From the NCBI GenBank assembly GCA_019246455.1, contig JAFAQJ010000441.1, forward strand, positions 1-9,640: 9,640 nt of DNA, given 5' to 3'. The stretch comes from Pseudolabrys sp. (GTDB lineage: Bacteria > Pseudomonadota > Alphaproteobacteria > Rhizobiales > Xanthobacteraceae). Numbering within the stretch: the first letter of the stretch is position 1; each line of letters opens with the position of its first letter. Below the pieces are notes generated by a model. That model was not told the origin of the DNA. It saw only the letters and a program-made list of their open reading frames with translations, and ran no database searches. This document shows positions 1-6,973 of the stretch, in pieces. A program made the translations under genes and the position numbers.

Positions 1-548
1 GGCAGCCACGGCTGGCGCTTGAGCATCTCGTCGGGCGGATGCCAGTCGGGCCATTCGCGCTTGGCCGACACCGCATGCGTTCCCGCCCAGGTGAAGCCCG
101 GACGGCCCACGCCGATGCCGTAGCGCACCGCGCGGCCGCCGCCTTCAACCAAGTAGAGAAACTTGTTCGGGGTATCGATCACCACCGTGCCCGGCGCTTC
201 CTCGCTGCGATAGGCGACTTCCTGCTTGAGAAAGACCGGGTCGATTGAATTGCCGTCGTATTCCTGCGGGTCGAGCGTTGGCGCAATGTTGGCGTAGAGC
301 GGACGCGCATCGGGCGGCGGCGGAGGCGGCGCGACCTGCGGGCCGTGATTGCCGCCGCCAAACAGGAATTCGACGAAGCCGCCGCCCAGATCGACGCGAT
401 CCTGCTGGTGCGACGGCTGAACGATCACCATGCGCGGCTGAGGCGCGCCATAGGTCGGCGTCATCACCATCATTTGCTGCGCCTGCGCGGACGCACCGCC
501 CAACGCCAGCACAAGACCCACAGCCCGACGAACGCACAAGACTTTCAT
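1..548 (-). CDS. L,D-transpeptidase (YkuD/ErfK family), 3' end cut by window edge
   Basis: About 182 N-terminal residues are visible. The predicted product is a secreted enzyme that makes 3-3 peptidoglycan cross-links or attaches proteins to peptidoglycan in the periplasm. Residues 1-23 form a Sec signal peptide (MKVLCVRR, then hydrophobic GLVLALGGAS, cleavage after AQA). Next come a Gly-rich stretch (about 55-67), a proline run (about 74-79), and from about residue 121 the opening of a YkuD domain: TVVIDTPNKFLYLVEGGG, then YGIGVGRPGF and the TWAGTHAVSAKREWPDWHPP block typical of alphaproteobacterial family members. The catalytic His and SxGC Cys would lie beyond base 1, so activity cannot be judged here. 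ATG at 548 was chosen because it gives the signal peptide; no good Shine-Dalgarno precedes it. It is divergent from the CheZ-like gene. Family call is firm; substrate is unknown. Confidence 0.85.
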   Translation of the reverse strand, partial: MKVLCVRRAVGLVLALGGASAQAQQMMVMTPTYGAPQPRMVIVQPSHQQDRVDLGGGFVEFLFGGGNHGPQVAPPPPPPDARPLYANIAPTLDPQEYDGNSIDPVFLKQEVAYRSEEAPGTVVIDTPNKFLYLVEGGGRAVRYGIGVGRPGFTWAGTHAVSAKREWPDWHPPDEMLKRQPWL

Positions 549-573
549 GCGCGCGATTACAGAGCAAACACGC

Positions 574-648
574 AAACGTATTGGTAAAGCTAAAGCTTCA
601 CGTTCCCTTAGCGTTTATTTTGAGTAAAACGCGAAGCGTCATGGTAAA
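574..648. repeat. Pair of 15-bp direct repeats, 60 bp apart, in divergent intergenic region
   Basis: Read on the minus strand, 588-574 is TTTACCAATACGTTT and 648-634 is TTTACCATGACGCTT, identical at 12 of 15 positions and exactly 60 bp apart start to start. They lie in the 183-bp gap (549-731) between the divergent L,D-transpeptidase and CheZ-like genes, so they could be paired binding sites for a regulator. The shared TTTACCA core is one base from the TTAACCA half of some CtrA sites, but this resemblance is weak and only suggestive. A short palindrome, ACGC-GAA-GCGT (629-639), overlaps the second copy. Confidence 0.4.
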
Positions 649-649
649 T
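620..649 (+). promoter_or_regulatory. Weak candidate promoter for the CheZ-like gene
   Basis: TTGAGT (620-625) and GTAAAT (644-649), 18 bp apart, match the sigma-70 consensus at 4/6 and 3/6 positions. The -10 box overlaps the second TTTACCA repeat. It leaves a leader of about 75 nt before the GTG at 732. Guess from pattern only; a flagellar-type or other sigma factor could be used instead. Confidence 0.2.
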
Positions 650-731
650 GCGCGATGAACGCAGACGCGCAACGCGCCGTTAATCTGCGGCGCGATAAAA
701 ATAATGCGGGGAAGTTTCGGGGACGCGCGTC

Positions 732-1340
732 GTGCCGCAGCACAAACCGTATCGTATCGAACAGACGATGGGCCGTCGCACGCCACTTCATGCGCGGCGC
801 GATATTCCGCGTCCCGAACCCGCGCCACAGCCTCATCATCTCGACCGTGAGATCGAAGAGATTTTCCGCGCGATCGAGACGAGCCGCAACGAGTTGGCGG
901 CGCTTGCTGCTCAATCGAACGACGGCTCGCGGCTGACACGCGCCGGCGACGAGTTGAAGGCCGTCAATGACGGCCTCGCCAAGGCGACGCACCAGGTGCT
1001 GCATATCACCGAAACGATCGACGAAAGCGCCCGCACCCTGTGCGCCACGCTGCAAGACGAATACAAGCGCGGCCTCGCCCACGAAATTCAGGAAAATGTC
1101 GGTCGGCTCTATGAGAGCTGCCATTTCCAGGACATTTCCGGCCAACGCATCGCCAAGGCGATCGATACGCTGGCGTTCGCCAGCGAACGGATTGAACGCA
1201 TTTTGGCGATCTGGGCCGGCATCGATCCGCTCAACCGCCACACCGGGAAGGCGGCGGCTGCCAAGCTGATCAACGGGCCCAAACTCGACGGCGATCAGGG
1301 TCACGCCAGCCAGAGCGACATCGACCGGATGTTCGGCTAA
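732..1340 (+). CDS. cheZ: CheZ-like chemotaxis protein phosphatase
   Basis: This 202-residue protein is predicted to be a cytoplasmic phosphatase that speeds dephosphorylation of CheY-P, ending the flagellar switching signal. The middle is a long helical hairpin (about 38-162). Residues 133-138 read QDISGQ, matching the QDLTGQ motif of E. coli CheZ, with acidic D134 and amide Q138 four residues apart as in the catalytic Asp143/Gln147 pair. The last residues, ASQSDIDRMFG (192-202), resemble the C-terminal CheY-binding peptide of E. coli CheZ and the FliM N-terminal CheY-binding peptide. GTG at 732 is preceded by GGGGA (719-723) with 8-nt spacing; an in-frame ATG at 768 is the alternative, but the KPYRIEQ stretch before it looks conserved. 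No other chemotaxis gene is in the window. It converges with the MFS gene, 7 nt away. Confidence 0.85.
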   Translation: MPQHKPYRIEQTMGRRTPLHARRDIPRPEPAPQPHHLDREIEEIFRAIETSRNELAALAAQSNDGSRLTRAGDELKAVNDGLAKATHQVLHITETIDESARTLCATLQDEYKRGLAHEIQENVGRLYESCHFQDISGQRIAKAIDTLAFASERIERILAIWAGIDPLNRHTGKAAAAKLINGPKLDGDQGHASQSDIDRMFG

Positions 1341-1347
1341 CGGCGCC

Positions 1348-2535
1348 TCAAGGCCGCCGCAGAGCGAGCGAGCAAGTCAACGCGACGACCGCAAAAGCGG
1401 CGGCCAATTCTAGCGCCGCAGAGTCAGAGGCGCATTCCACCACAAAGGCCATCACGAGCGGCGCCACCGCCTGCATCACCAGGAACGGCCCCGCGAGTCT
1501 TCCCATCAATCGCCCGTAGCCCGAGGCACCGAACATTGCGAGCGGCATCGCGCCGCGCGCGATGGTGGCGAGGCCATTCGCCGCGCCGAACATCAGCGCG
1601 AACGCCGCCGCAACCGACGTCGACAGGCCGAGCCCCGCCAACAGCACGAAGGCGCACAGCAGTGTGGCGAAGGCGAAGCGCGCGATCCACAGCGGATGCA
1701 CATTGCGCGCGAATGCGAATTCGAGCAGCCGCGCGCCGACCTGCGCTGGACCGAATAGCGCGCCAACCCACACGACCGTGTTGGCGTCGATGCCGGAACG
1801 CTGGAAGATCGCGAGCAGATGAGCCGACATGCCTGACGGCACAAAGGCGTAGAACGTGAAGGTCGCGGCGACCAAGAGGAATGGCAGGCCGTGCGGCGGC
1901 AATACCTTTGACGGCTTCTTGCCTTCGGGCGCGAGCTTGGGCGCGTGGTCGAAGCGCTCGCGCGGTAACAGTAACGCATGGAGTGGCGCGCAAACGAGCG
2001 CCAGCGCGGCGGCATAAATCAGGTAAGTGCCGCGCCAACCTTCGATGCCCAAGAGCGCGTGGGTCACCGGCCAGCTCACCGTGGAAGCAAAGCCGCCGGC
2101 AAGCGTCAGCGCGGTGATGGGGCTTCGCGCATGCGTGCCGAAGATACGGCCGAGCGTGGCAAAGGCTGGATCGTATAAGCCAGCCGCCATCCCGATGCCG
2201 AGAATGATCCACACACCGATATAGGCGGCCGGATGCGAGGCGAAGGTTATGAGACAAAGCCCCAGCGCGCCAATCAGCGAACCGATCGTCATCACGACAT
2301 GGCCGCCGAAGCGGTCAATTGAGCGCCCGACCAGCGGCGCGACGAGACCGGCGGCGAACAATCCGACGGAAAACCCGCCCATCGCAAAGGCGATCGACCA
2401 GCCGCGATCCTGAGCAATCAGCGGCACGATCAGCACCGGCGTATAGAAGATCGCGCCCCATTGCAGGATTTGCGTGACGCCGAGCACGAGCACCGCGCGC
2501 CATGATCCGAAAATGAAGTCGCGCGGCGCGGGCAC
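1348..2535 (-). CDS. Major facilitator superfamily (MFS) transporter
   Basis: This is a 395-residue inner-membrane secondary transporter; the substrate cannot be told. Hydrophobic segments alternate with short loops in a pattern fitting 12 transmembrane helices. The loop after helix 2 carries an MFS motif-A variant, GRSIDRFGGH (70-79), and a basic/acidic central loop (LLPRERFDHAPKLAPEGKKPSK) separates the two six-helix halves. The start is GTG at 2535, placed directly after the TAA of the lipoprotein gene (TAAGTG, no gap). No Shine-Dalgarno is obvious, so translation is probably coupled to the upstream gene. The N-terminal pattern SWRAVLVLGVTQILQWG fits a true MFS N-terminus about 15 residues before helix 1. 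It is the last gene of the minus-strand block; no hairpin terminator fits in the 7-nt gap to the CheZ-like gene, so transcripts from both sides probably overlap. Confidence 0.9.
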   Translation of the reverse strand: MPAPRDFIFGSWRAVLVLGVTQILQWGAIFYTPVLIVPLIAQDRGWSIAFAMGGFSVGLFAAGLVAPLVGRSIDRFGGHVVMTIGSLIGALGLCLITFASHPAAYIGVWIILGIGMAAGLYDPAFATLGRIFGTHARSPITALTLAGGFASTVSWPVTHALLGIEGWRGTYLIYAAALALVCAPLHALLLPRERFDHAPKLAPEGKKPSKVLPPHGLPFLLVAATFTFYAFVPSGMSAHLLAIFQRSGIDANTVVWVGALFGPAQVGARLLEFAFARNVHPLWIARFAFATLLCAFVLLAGLGLSTSVAAAFALMFGAANGLATIARGAMPLAMFGASGYGRLMGRLAGPFLVMQAVAPLVMAFVVECASDSAALELAAAFAVVALTCSLALRRP

Positions 2536-3108
2536 TTAGCGCGGTGTGGCCGGAGCTGCGGGCGGTTTCTTTTGCGCAGGCTTCTTTTTCGGCGGCGGCT
2601 TGGCGCCTTCGGGCGCGCAGCGCACATAGACCATCGTGCCGTAACGGCCCTGCACTTCGGGGTCCATCCAGCGCAGGATCAAGATGCGGCCGTTGAACGA
2701 CACCACCTCGCGATCCTGCTGCCCGCCCGGCTCTCCCTCGGGACCAACATAAGTCTTGCCGCCGGGCGCGCCCTTGAGGCGCAGCTCCTCCGGAGTCGAC
2801 TGATCGGCAAGATGCATGATGACCCCGCCGGTGGGGCCGGCGGTGATGACGTACGGCTGCTTGCACTGGGCCTGCGCTGCGAGTTCGGTGCGCTCGCGAT
2901 CTTCGTCTTTGTGATAGGCGGCGAGCCCCCAGCGGCCGACGATGTCCTGCGGCGGAAAGGCCGGCGGCAAGCTTGGCACTACGGCGGGTTGGGCCGGCTC
3001 CGGCGTCGATGGCGACAACGACGGAAAGGACGGCATCGACGAGCAGCCCGCTACGACGAGACCGGCGACGGCCAAAAGGAAAACGGTCGGCAGTTGCGAT
3101 CGGCGCAT
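2536..3108 (-). CDS. Outer-membrane lipoprotein of unknown function
   Basis: This 190-residue predicted lipoprotein has an N-terminus MRRSQLPTVFLLAVAGLVVAGCSS: basic start, hydrophobic core, and lipobox VAGC with Cys22 as the lipidated residue. Ser at +2 favours the outer membrane. A Pro/Ser linker (about 25-53) leads to a globular region starting IVGRWGLAAY (56-65), with Cys82 and Cys164 possibly paired, and RYGTMVYVRC near its end. The last 20 residues are a Lys/Pro/Ala-rich tail. The GRWGL opening recalls beta-barrel folds such as the AprI/Inh inhibitors, but this is too weak to name a function. A longer ORF opens at 3168, but ATG at 3108 is preferred because it starts the signal sequence and has GGGAG at 3118-3114, 5 nt upstream. 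It lies 120 nt after the META gene and abuts the MFS gene. Confidence 0.8.
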   Translation of the reverse strand: MRRSQLPTVFLLAVAGLVVAGCSSMPSFPSLSPSTPEPAQPAVVPSLPPAFPPQDIVGRWGLAAYHKDEDRERTELAAQAQCKQPYVITAGPTGGVIMHLADQSTPEELRLKGAPGGKTYVGPEGEPGGQQDREVVSFNGRILILRWMDPEVQGRYGTMVYVRCAPEGAKPPPKKKPAQKKPPAAPATPR

Positions 3109-3228
3109 GCGGGCTCCCACGGCGAGCAGCGGACTTTGCGGGGCCTGATCGGCGAGTGCAAGAGGCAAGGCCGGTTTCGAGAGCCAGAGCGGCGTTTTTG
3201 GGGCGAATGAACGCTCGACCGGCCGTTG

Positions 3229-3654
3229 TCAGTTGGTCGAGGGATAAAAGCGCATCGTCGTCGTCCCGCTAAGGACGATGGCATTACCTTGCCGCTTCCA
3301 GGCGCTCACCTGCGAGAGCGCCTCGCGCAACATCTGGTCGGCCTGCACACGGTCGGGCGCGCACTGGCCGTAGGAGATTGCCGCCGGGGGTTCGGCCGGA
3401 AGTTCGGCCGGCGCGATAGTGATGGTGTCGCCGGAGACGTCGGCCTTGCCTTCGATGCTATTGCACCACAGGTCGATCGTCGCGGTGCCGTTCGCGGCGA
3501 TCGTCAAGCTCGGCTTACGTTTCGAGGGGGCCATCGGCCGCACATCCATGTTGAGCACCTGATCGAACGGAAAATCCTGCGCGATGGCGAAATCGCCAGC
3601 GAGTAGACCAGCGCAGGCGGTCGCGACAACGGCGAAGCGCCGCACCTCTTTCAT
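3229..3654 (-). CDS. Secreted META-domain (DUF306/HslJ-like) protein
   Basis: This 141-residue protein is predicted to be periplasmic. Residues 1-25 form a signal peptide (MKEVRR, hydrophobic core, cleavage after AIA). The rest fits one META domain: KPSLTIAANGTATIDLWCNSIEG (48-69, the usual Gly-Cys-Asn element present as WCN), then GDTITIAP (75-82), Cys98, an MLREALSQVSAWKRQGNAIVL segment (108-128) and a closing MRFYPS strand. META domains occur in heat-inducible HslJ of E. coli, linked to novobiocin resistance, and in many envelope proteins; biochemical function is not settled. The ORF extends to 3816, but that would precede the signal peptide with unrelated Pro/Cys-rich residues. ATG at 3654 has CTGGAG ending 8 nt upstream (GGAG at 3666-3663). 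It lies 94 nt downstream of the amidase on the same strand. Confidence 0.8.
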   Translation of the reverse strand: MKEVRRFAVVATACAGLLAGDFAIAQDFPFDQVLNMDVRPMAPSKRKPSLTIAANGTATIDLWCNSIEGKADVSGDTITIAPAELPAEPPAAISYGQCAPDRVQADQMLREALSQVSAWKRQGNAIVLSGTTTMRFYPSTN

Positions 3655-3748
3655 TCTCCAGGCTCCAGGTGGACGGCAATGCCGCGAGGACGATGTCGGA
3701 ATGCCTTGGTTCTGTGGCAGGGTCAAGACAAGGACCGGTGCATGTGGA

Positions 3749-5062
3749 TCATTGTGGCAGCGCGCGCAGCAGAGCTTTCGCGGCGCGCAGCAAGTGGGCG
3801 TCACGGCCTGGCGCACCGGCTAATTGCACGCCGATCGGCAGTCCGCCGGCGCCGGCGAGCAATGGCAGATTCAAGGTCGGCAAACCGGTCAGCGACCAGA
3901 ATGTGCAGAATACCGGATCCCCGGTCGTACCGATCCCTTCTGGCGCCACGCCAGGCGTGGCGGGCGTGACGATAGCGTCGGCTCGCTCGAACACCCGCAT
4001 GATGCTCTCGGCGTACCGGCGCGCGTCACGCCGCGCAGCCAAATAGTGCGTTGCCGTGACGCGGCGGCCCTCCTCGATCAGCTTGCGAAACGCATTGCTG
4101 ACCTCGCCGCCGCCATCGACCGCGGCACCGAGATTATGCGCCATCTCGACCGCCATGATCGCGCGTTGCGCTTCCCAGGCGGCGGCGTTGGCCGGCGGCA
4201 TCTCAATCGCCACCGCGCCGATCTGCTGCGCGAAAGCTTCGAACGCCGCGCGAGTTTCGGCGTCAGCGCGCTCCCAAACCGGCGTGCGCATAAAGGCGAG
4301 GCGCGAAGAAGAAGGCTCGTCGGCCAGCGTCGTTCGAAAATCAGGCTCTGCGTATGCCTTCGAGTCTGGATCGTCCGCGTCGTATCCGACAACCACATCC
4401 ATCGCCAGCGCGAGATCGTCGACCGAGCGCGAAAACGCGCCGACATGGTCGAGCGCATGCGACAGTGTTAGCACGCCGGCGCGCGAGACAAGGCCGTGGC
4501 TTGGCTTGATGGCGAACACGCCGCAGAACGACGCCGGCCGGATCACCGAGCCGTTGGTCTGCGAACCGATCGCGAGCGGCACCAGACCGGCAGCGACCGC
4601 GGCCGCTGAGCCTGACGACGAGCCGCCCGGCGTGCGGTTGAGGTCGCGCGGATTGCGCGTCTTGCCGGGATGGAAATAGGCGAATTCAGTCGTGACGGTC
4701 TTGCCAACAATAATCGCGCCGGCGGCGCGCAACTTGGCGACCACGGTGCAATCCGATGCCGGCCGACGTCCAGCAAAAATCGGCGAGCCGTATTCGGTCG
4801 GATAATCCGCAGTATCGAAGATGTCCTTGACCGCGACCGGCACGCCATGCAGCGGCCCGAGGCGGCCACCGCCCGCCCGGTAATGGTCGAGCGCACGCGC
4901 CTGGCCGAGCGCATGTTGCGGATCGAGGTGCACGAAGGCCTGCACCTGTGGCTCGAACGCGGCGATGCGTTCGAGGCAAGCTGCGACGTATTGCTCGGCG
5001 GACAGTTCGCCGCACGCAATGGCTGTGGCGGCTTCGCCGGCCGTCAGATCGGTGAGATTCAT
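3749..5062 (-). CDS. Amidase (amidase signature family)
   Basis: This 437-residue cytoplasmic hydrolase probably cleaves an amide bond in a small molecule. All amidase-signature landmarks are present: VAVKDIFDT with Lys79, the Gly/Ser-rich GGSSSGSAAAVAAG (146-159) with Ser148, and GSQTNGSVIRPASFCG (166-181) with Ser172. Lys79-Ser148-Ser172 has exactly the spacing (69, then 24) of the malonamidase E2 triad Lys62-Ser131-Ser155, so it should be active. It is shorter than GatA (about 485 residues) and has no gatB or gatC neighbour, arguing against a tRNA amidotransferase subunit; the substrate is unknown. ATG at 5062 starts MNLTDLTAGEAATAI, the usual family N-terminus; the ORF opens at 5134, but those 24 residues look non-coding. 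Only a weak G-run precedes 5062. First gene of the minus-strand block. Confidence 0.92.
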   Translation of the reverse strand: MNLTDLTAGEAATAIACGELSAEQYVAACLERIAAFEPQVQAFVHLDPQHALGQARALDHYRAGGGRLGPLHGVPVAVKDIFDTADYPTEYGSPIFAGRRPASDCTVVAKLRAAGAIIVGKTVTTEFAYFHPGKTRNPRDLNRTPGGSSSGSAAAVAAGLVPLAIGSQTNGSVIRPASFCGVFAIKPSHGLVSRAGVLTLSHALDHVGAFSRSVDDLALAMDVVVGYDADDPDSKAYAEPDFRTTLADEPSSSRLAFMRTPVWERADAETRAAFEAFAQQIGAVAIEMPPANAAAWEAQRAIMAVEMAHNLGAAVDGGGEVSNAFRKLIEEGRRVTATHYLAARRDARRYAESIMRVFERADAIVTPATPGVAPEGIGTTGDPVFCTFWSLTGLPTLNLPLLAGAGGLPIGVQLAGAPGRDAHLLRAAKALLRALPQ

Positions 5063-5105
5063 ACGTTTGCGGCCCCCGTGGTGCGCGCTTTCCGCCGTTG
5101 GTATT

Positions 5106-5134
5106 GTTGTAGTGAGCACCGGAAGCCGACGCAA
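5106..5134 (-). promoter_or_regulatory. Weak candidate promoter for the amidase block
   Basis: On the minus strand TTGCGT (5134-5129) and TACAAC (5111-5106) are 17 bp apart, matching sigma-70 boxes at 3/6 and 4/6 positions, and lie about 44 nt before the amidase ATG in the 166-bp divergent gap. Correct spacing and location are the only support. Confidence 0.25.
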
Positions 5135-5216
5135 TTTAGCCGGGTTCGGCGTTATTGGTGCGCCACCTTAAGAGCGGCTGTCATTACGTGGGCCGCCCTC
5201 CCCGACACCGCGCGAC

Positions 5217-5222
5217 AGGAGA
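5217..5222 (+). promoter_or_regulatory. Shine-Dalgarno that favours a TTG start for the ABC gene
   Basis: AGGAGA lies 6 nt before the TTG at 5229 but 15 nt before the in-frame ATG at 5238. The spacing points to TTG as the initiation codon, adding three residues (MSG) before MLSTLATIW. Confidence 0.65.
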
Positions 5223-5228
5223 AGTCCC

Positions 5229-6971
5229 TTGTCCGGCATGTTATCGACGCTCGCCACCATCTGGCGGATCGCCTCGCCCTATTTCAGTTCTGAAGACCGC
5301 TGGCCCGGACGCGCTTTGCTCGCCGCGGTCATAGCGATCGAGCTGTCGCTGGTCGCGATCAGCGTTCTGCTCAATCAGTGGAACAACGTTTTCTACAACG
5401 CGCTGCAGGACAAAAACTGGGACGCTTTCGTCTATCAGCTTGGTTATTTCTGTGTGCTCGCCGCCTTTTACATCGTGCTTGCGGTCTATCAGCTCTACCT
5501 GAACCAGTGGCTGCAGATCCGCTGGCGGCGCTGGATGACGCGCACCTATCTCGACCACTGGCTCGCCAGCTCCAACCATTACCGCATGCAGTTGCTAGGC
5601 GATGCCGCCGACAACCCCGACCAACGCATCGCCGAGGACATCCAGCTCTTCATCGACCGCACGCTAACGATCGGTGTCGGCCTGCTCAGCTCGATCGTAA
5701 CGCTCGGCTCCTTTGTCATCATCCTGTGGTCGCTGTCGGCCGCGGCGCCGTTTCACTTCTTTGGCACGACGATCAACATCCCCGGCTATCTGGTGTGGGC
5801 GGCGCTGATCTATGCCGTCGTCGGCACGGTTCTGACCCATCTGATCGGCCGGGCTTTGATCGCCTTGAGCTTCATGCAGCAGCGCTATGAAGCGGACTTC
5901 CGTTTCAACCTGGTGCGCGTGCGCGAAAACGGCGAACAGATCGCCTTGCTCGAAGGCGAGACCGCCGAGCGTGACCGGTTGCTCAACCGCTTCGGCAATG
6001 TCGTGGCCAACTACCTCGCTATCATGGCGCGGCAGAAGAAGCTGACCTTCTTCACCGCAACGTATTCCCAAATTTCGATCGTGTTCCCCTACATCGTTGC
6101 GAGCCCGGCTTATTTCGCCGGCGCGATTCAGCTCGGCGGCCTGATGCAGACAGCATCGGCCTTCAACAGCGTGCAGGGCGCGCTGTCGTTCTTCATCACG
6201 GTCTATCGTTCGCTCGCCGAATGGCGCGCAGTGATCGAGCGCCTTTCCGGCTTCGATCGCGCCGTCGCCGCGGCTCGCGCCGCGGCGGTCACACCGCCCG
6301 TGATCGACATCAGCACCAGCGACAAACCGGCAATCGCGCTCACCGATGTTGTGGTCCACCTCCCCGACGGTTCGTCGCTGGTCGAGGCCAAAGACCTGAC
6401 GATCGGGCCCGGCGAGCGCGTCCTGCTGAGCGGCCCCTCCGGCTCCGGCAAGTCGACCTTGTTCCGCGCGATGTCGGGTATCTGGCCGTTCGGCACCGGA
6501 ACGGTAGCGGTCCCCAAGGGGGCCAAAGTCATGACGCTGCCCCAGCGGCCTTACTTTCCGATTGCGCGGCTCGGCTCAGCAGTCGCCTACCCGGCCGAGC
6601 CCGGTACCTTCGACAGTGCCCGCGTCGCCGAGGCGATTGCCGCGGTCGGCCTGCCGGCATTGGCTGCGCGGATCGAGGAAGAGGCCCACTGGAATCGCAT
6701 GCTGTCGCTCGGCGAGCAGCAAAGGCTCGGCATTGCGCGAGCCCTGCTGCACGAACCGGATTACCTGTTCCTTGACGAGGCCACGGCGTCGCTCGATGAA
6801 CCGGCCGAAGCCGCGCTCTACAAATTGCTAGCCGAGCGGCTCAAGAAGACCACAGTAGTTTCGATCGGCCACCGCAGTACTTTGACGGTGTTCCATCAGC
6901 GACACTGGATGATGACGCTCATCGGCGACCACTACGCCGTGCATAGCGGGGCACTGGCGCCGGCGGCGTGA
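5229..6971 (+). CDS. ABC transporter, fused permease and ATPase (SbmA/BacA-YddA-like)
   Basis: This 580-residue half-transporter is predicted to dimerise in the inner membrane. The N-terminal part carries about six transmembrane segments (for example 29-48, 71-91, 146-170, 186-208). Family hallmarks are DNPDQRIAEDIQLF (128-141) and EADFRFNLVRVRENGEQIALLEGE (221-244), shared by SbmA/BacA, YddA and peroxisomal ABCD proteins. The ATPase half has Walker A GPSGSGKST (402-410), signature LSLGEQQRLGIAR (492-504), Walker B YLFLDEA with Asp516/Glu517, and the H-loop His548, so it should hydrolyse ATP. Rhizobial BacA lacks an ATPase domain and is proton-driven; this architecture is instead like YddA or mycobacterial Rv1819c, linked to vitamin B12 or peptide uptake. 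Substrate is unknown. TTG start chosen from the ribosome binding site. It ends 2 nt from the convergent HPP gene. Confidence 0.9.
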   Translation: MSGMLSTLATIWRIASPYFSSEDRWPGRALLAAVIAIELSLVAISVLLNQWNNVFYNALQDKNWDAFVYQLGYFCVLAAFYIVLAVYQLYLNQWLQIRWRRWMTRTYLDHWLASSNHYRMQLLGDAADNPDQRIAEDIQLFIDRTLTIGVGLLSSIVTLGSFVIILWSLSAAAPFHFFGTTINIPGYLVWAALIYAVVGTVLTHLIGRALIALSFMQQRYEADFRFNLVRVRENGEQIALLEGETAERDRLLNRFGNVVANYLAIMARQKKLTFFTATYSQISIVFPYIVASPAYFAGAIQLGGLMQTASAFNSVQGALSFFITVYRSLAEWRAVIERLSGFDRAVAAARAAAVTPPVIDISTSDKPAIALTDVVVHLPDGSSLVEAKDLTIGPGERVLLSGPSGSGKSTLFRAMSGIWPFGTGTVAVPKGAKVMTLPQRPYFPIARLGSAVAYPAEPGTFDSARVAEAIAAVGLPALAARIEEEAHWNRMLSLGEQQRLGIARALLHEPDYLFLDEATASLDEPAEAALYKLLAERLKKTTVVSIGHRSTLTVFHQRHWMMTLIGDHYAVHSGALAPAA

Positions 6972-6973
6972 GG

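Noticed and set aside
145..567. 140-codon minus-strand ORF at the left edge
   Set aside because: It is out of frame with the L,D-transpeptidase reading, which has a signal peptide and recognisable domain start.
639..1304. 221-codon minus-strand ORF opposite the CheZ-like gene
   Set aside because: It is antisense to a gene with clear catalytic motifs; the long open frame follows from the strong GC third-position bias.
2572..3210. 212-codon plus-strand ORF opposite the lipoprotein gene
   Set aside because: Arg/Gly-rich composition typical of GC-rich shadow frames; the opposite strand has a lipobox and ribosome binding site.
3214..3239. TCGACC...GGTCGA inverted repeat at the end of the META gene as a terminator
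   Set aside because: The stem is 6 bp with a 14-nt loop, overlaps the coding end, and has no U-tract.
3655..3816. N-terminal extension of the META protein to 3816
   Set aside because: It would put 54 Cys/Pro-rich residues before a good signal peptide and overlap the end of the amidase gene; ATG at 3654 has a better ribosome binding site.
5157..5167. Palindrome GGTG-CGC-CACC between the amidase and ABC genes as an operator
   Set aside because: Arms are only 4 bp and GC-rich; expected by chance in DNA of this composition.
5664..6359. 231-codon minus-strand ORF inside the ABC transporter gene
   Set aside because: It lies antisense to the conserved membrane domain and its Arg/Asp/His-rich composition fits no known family.
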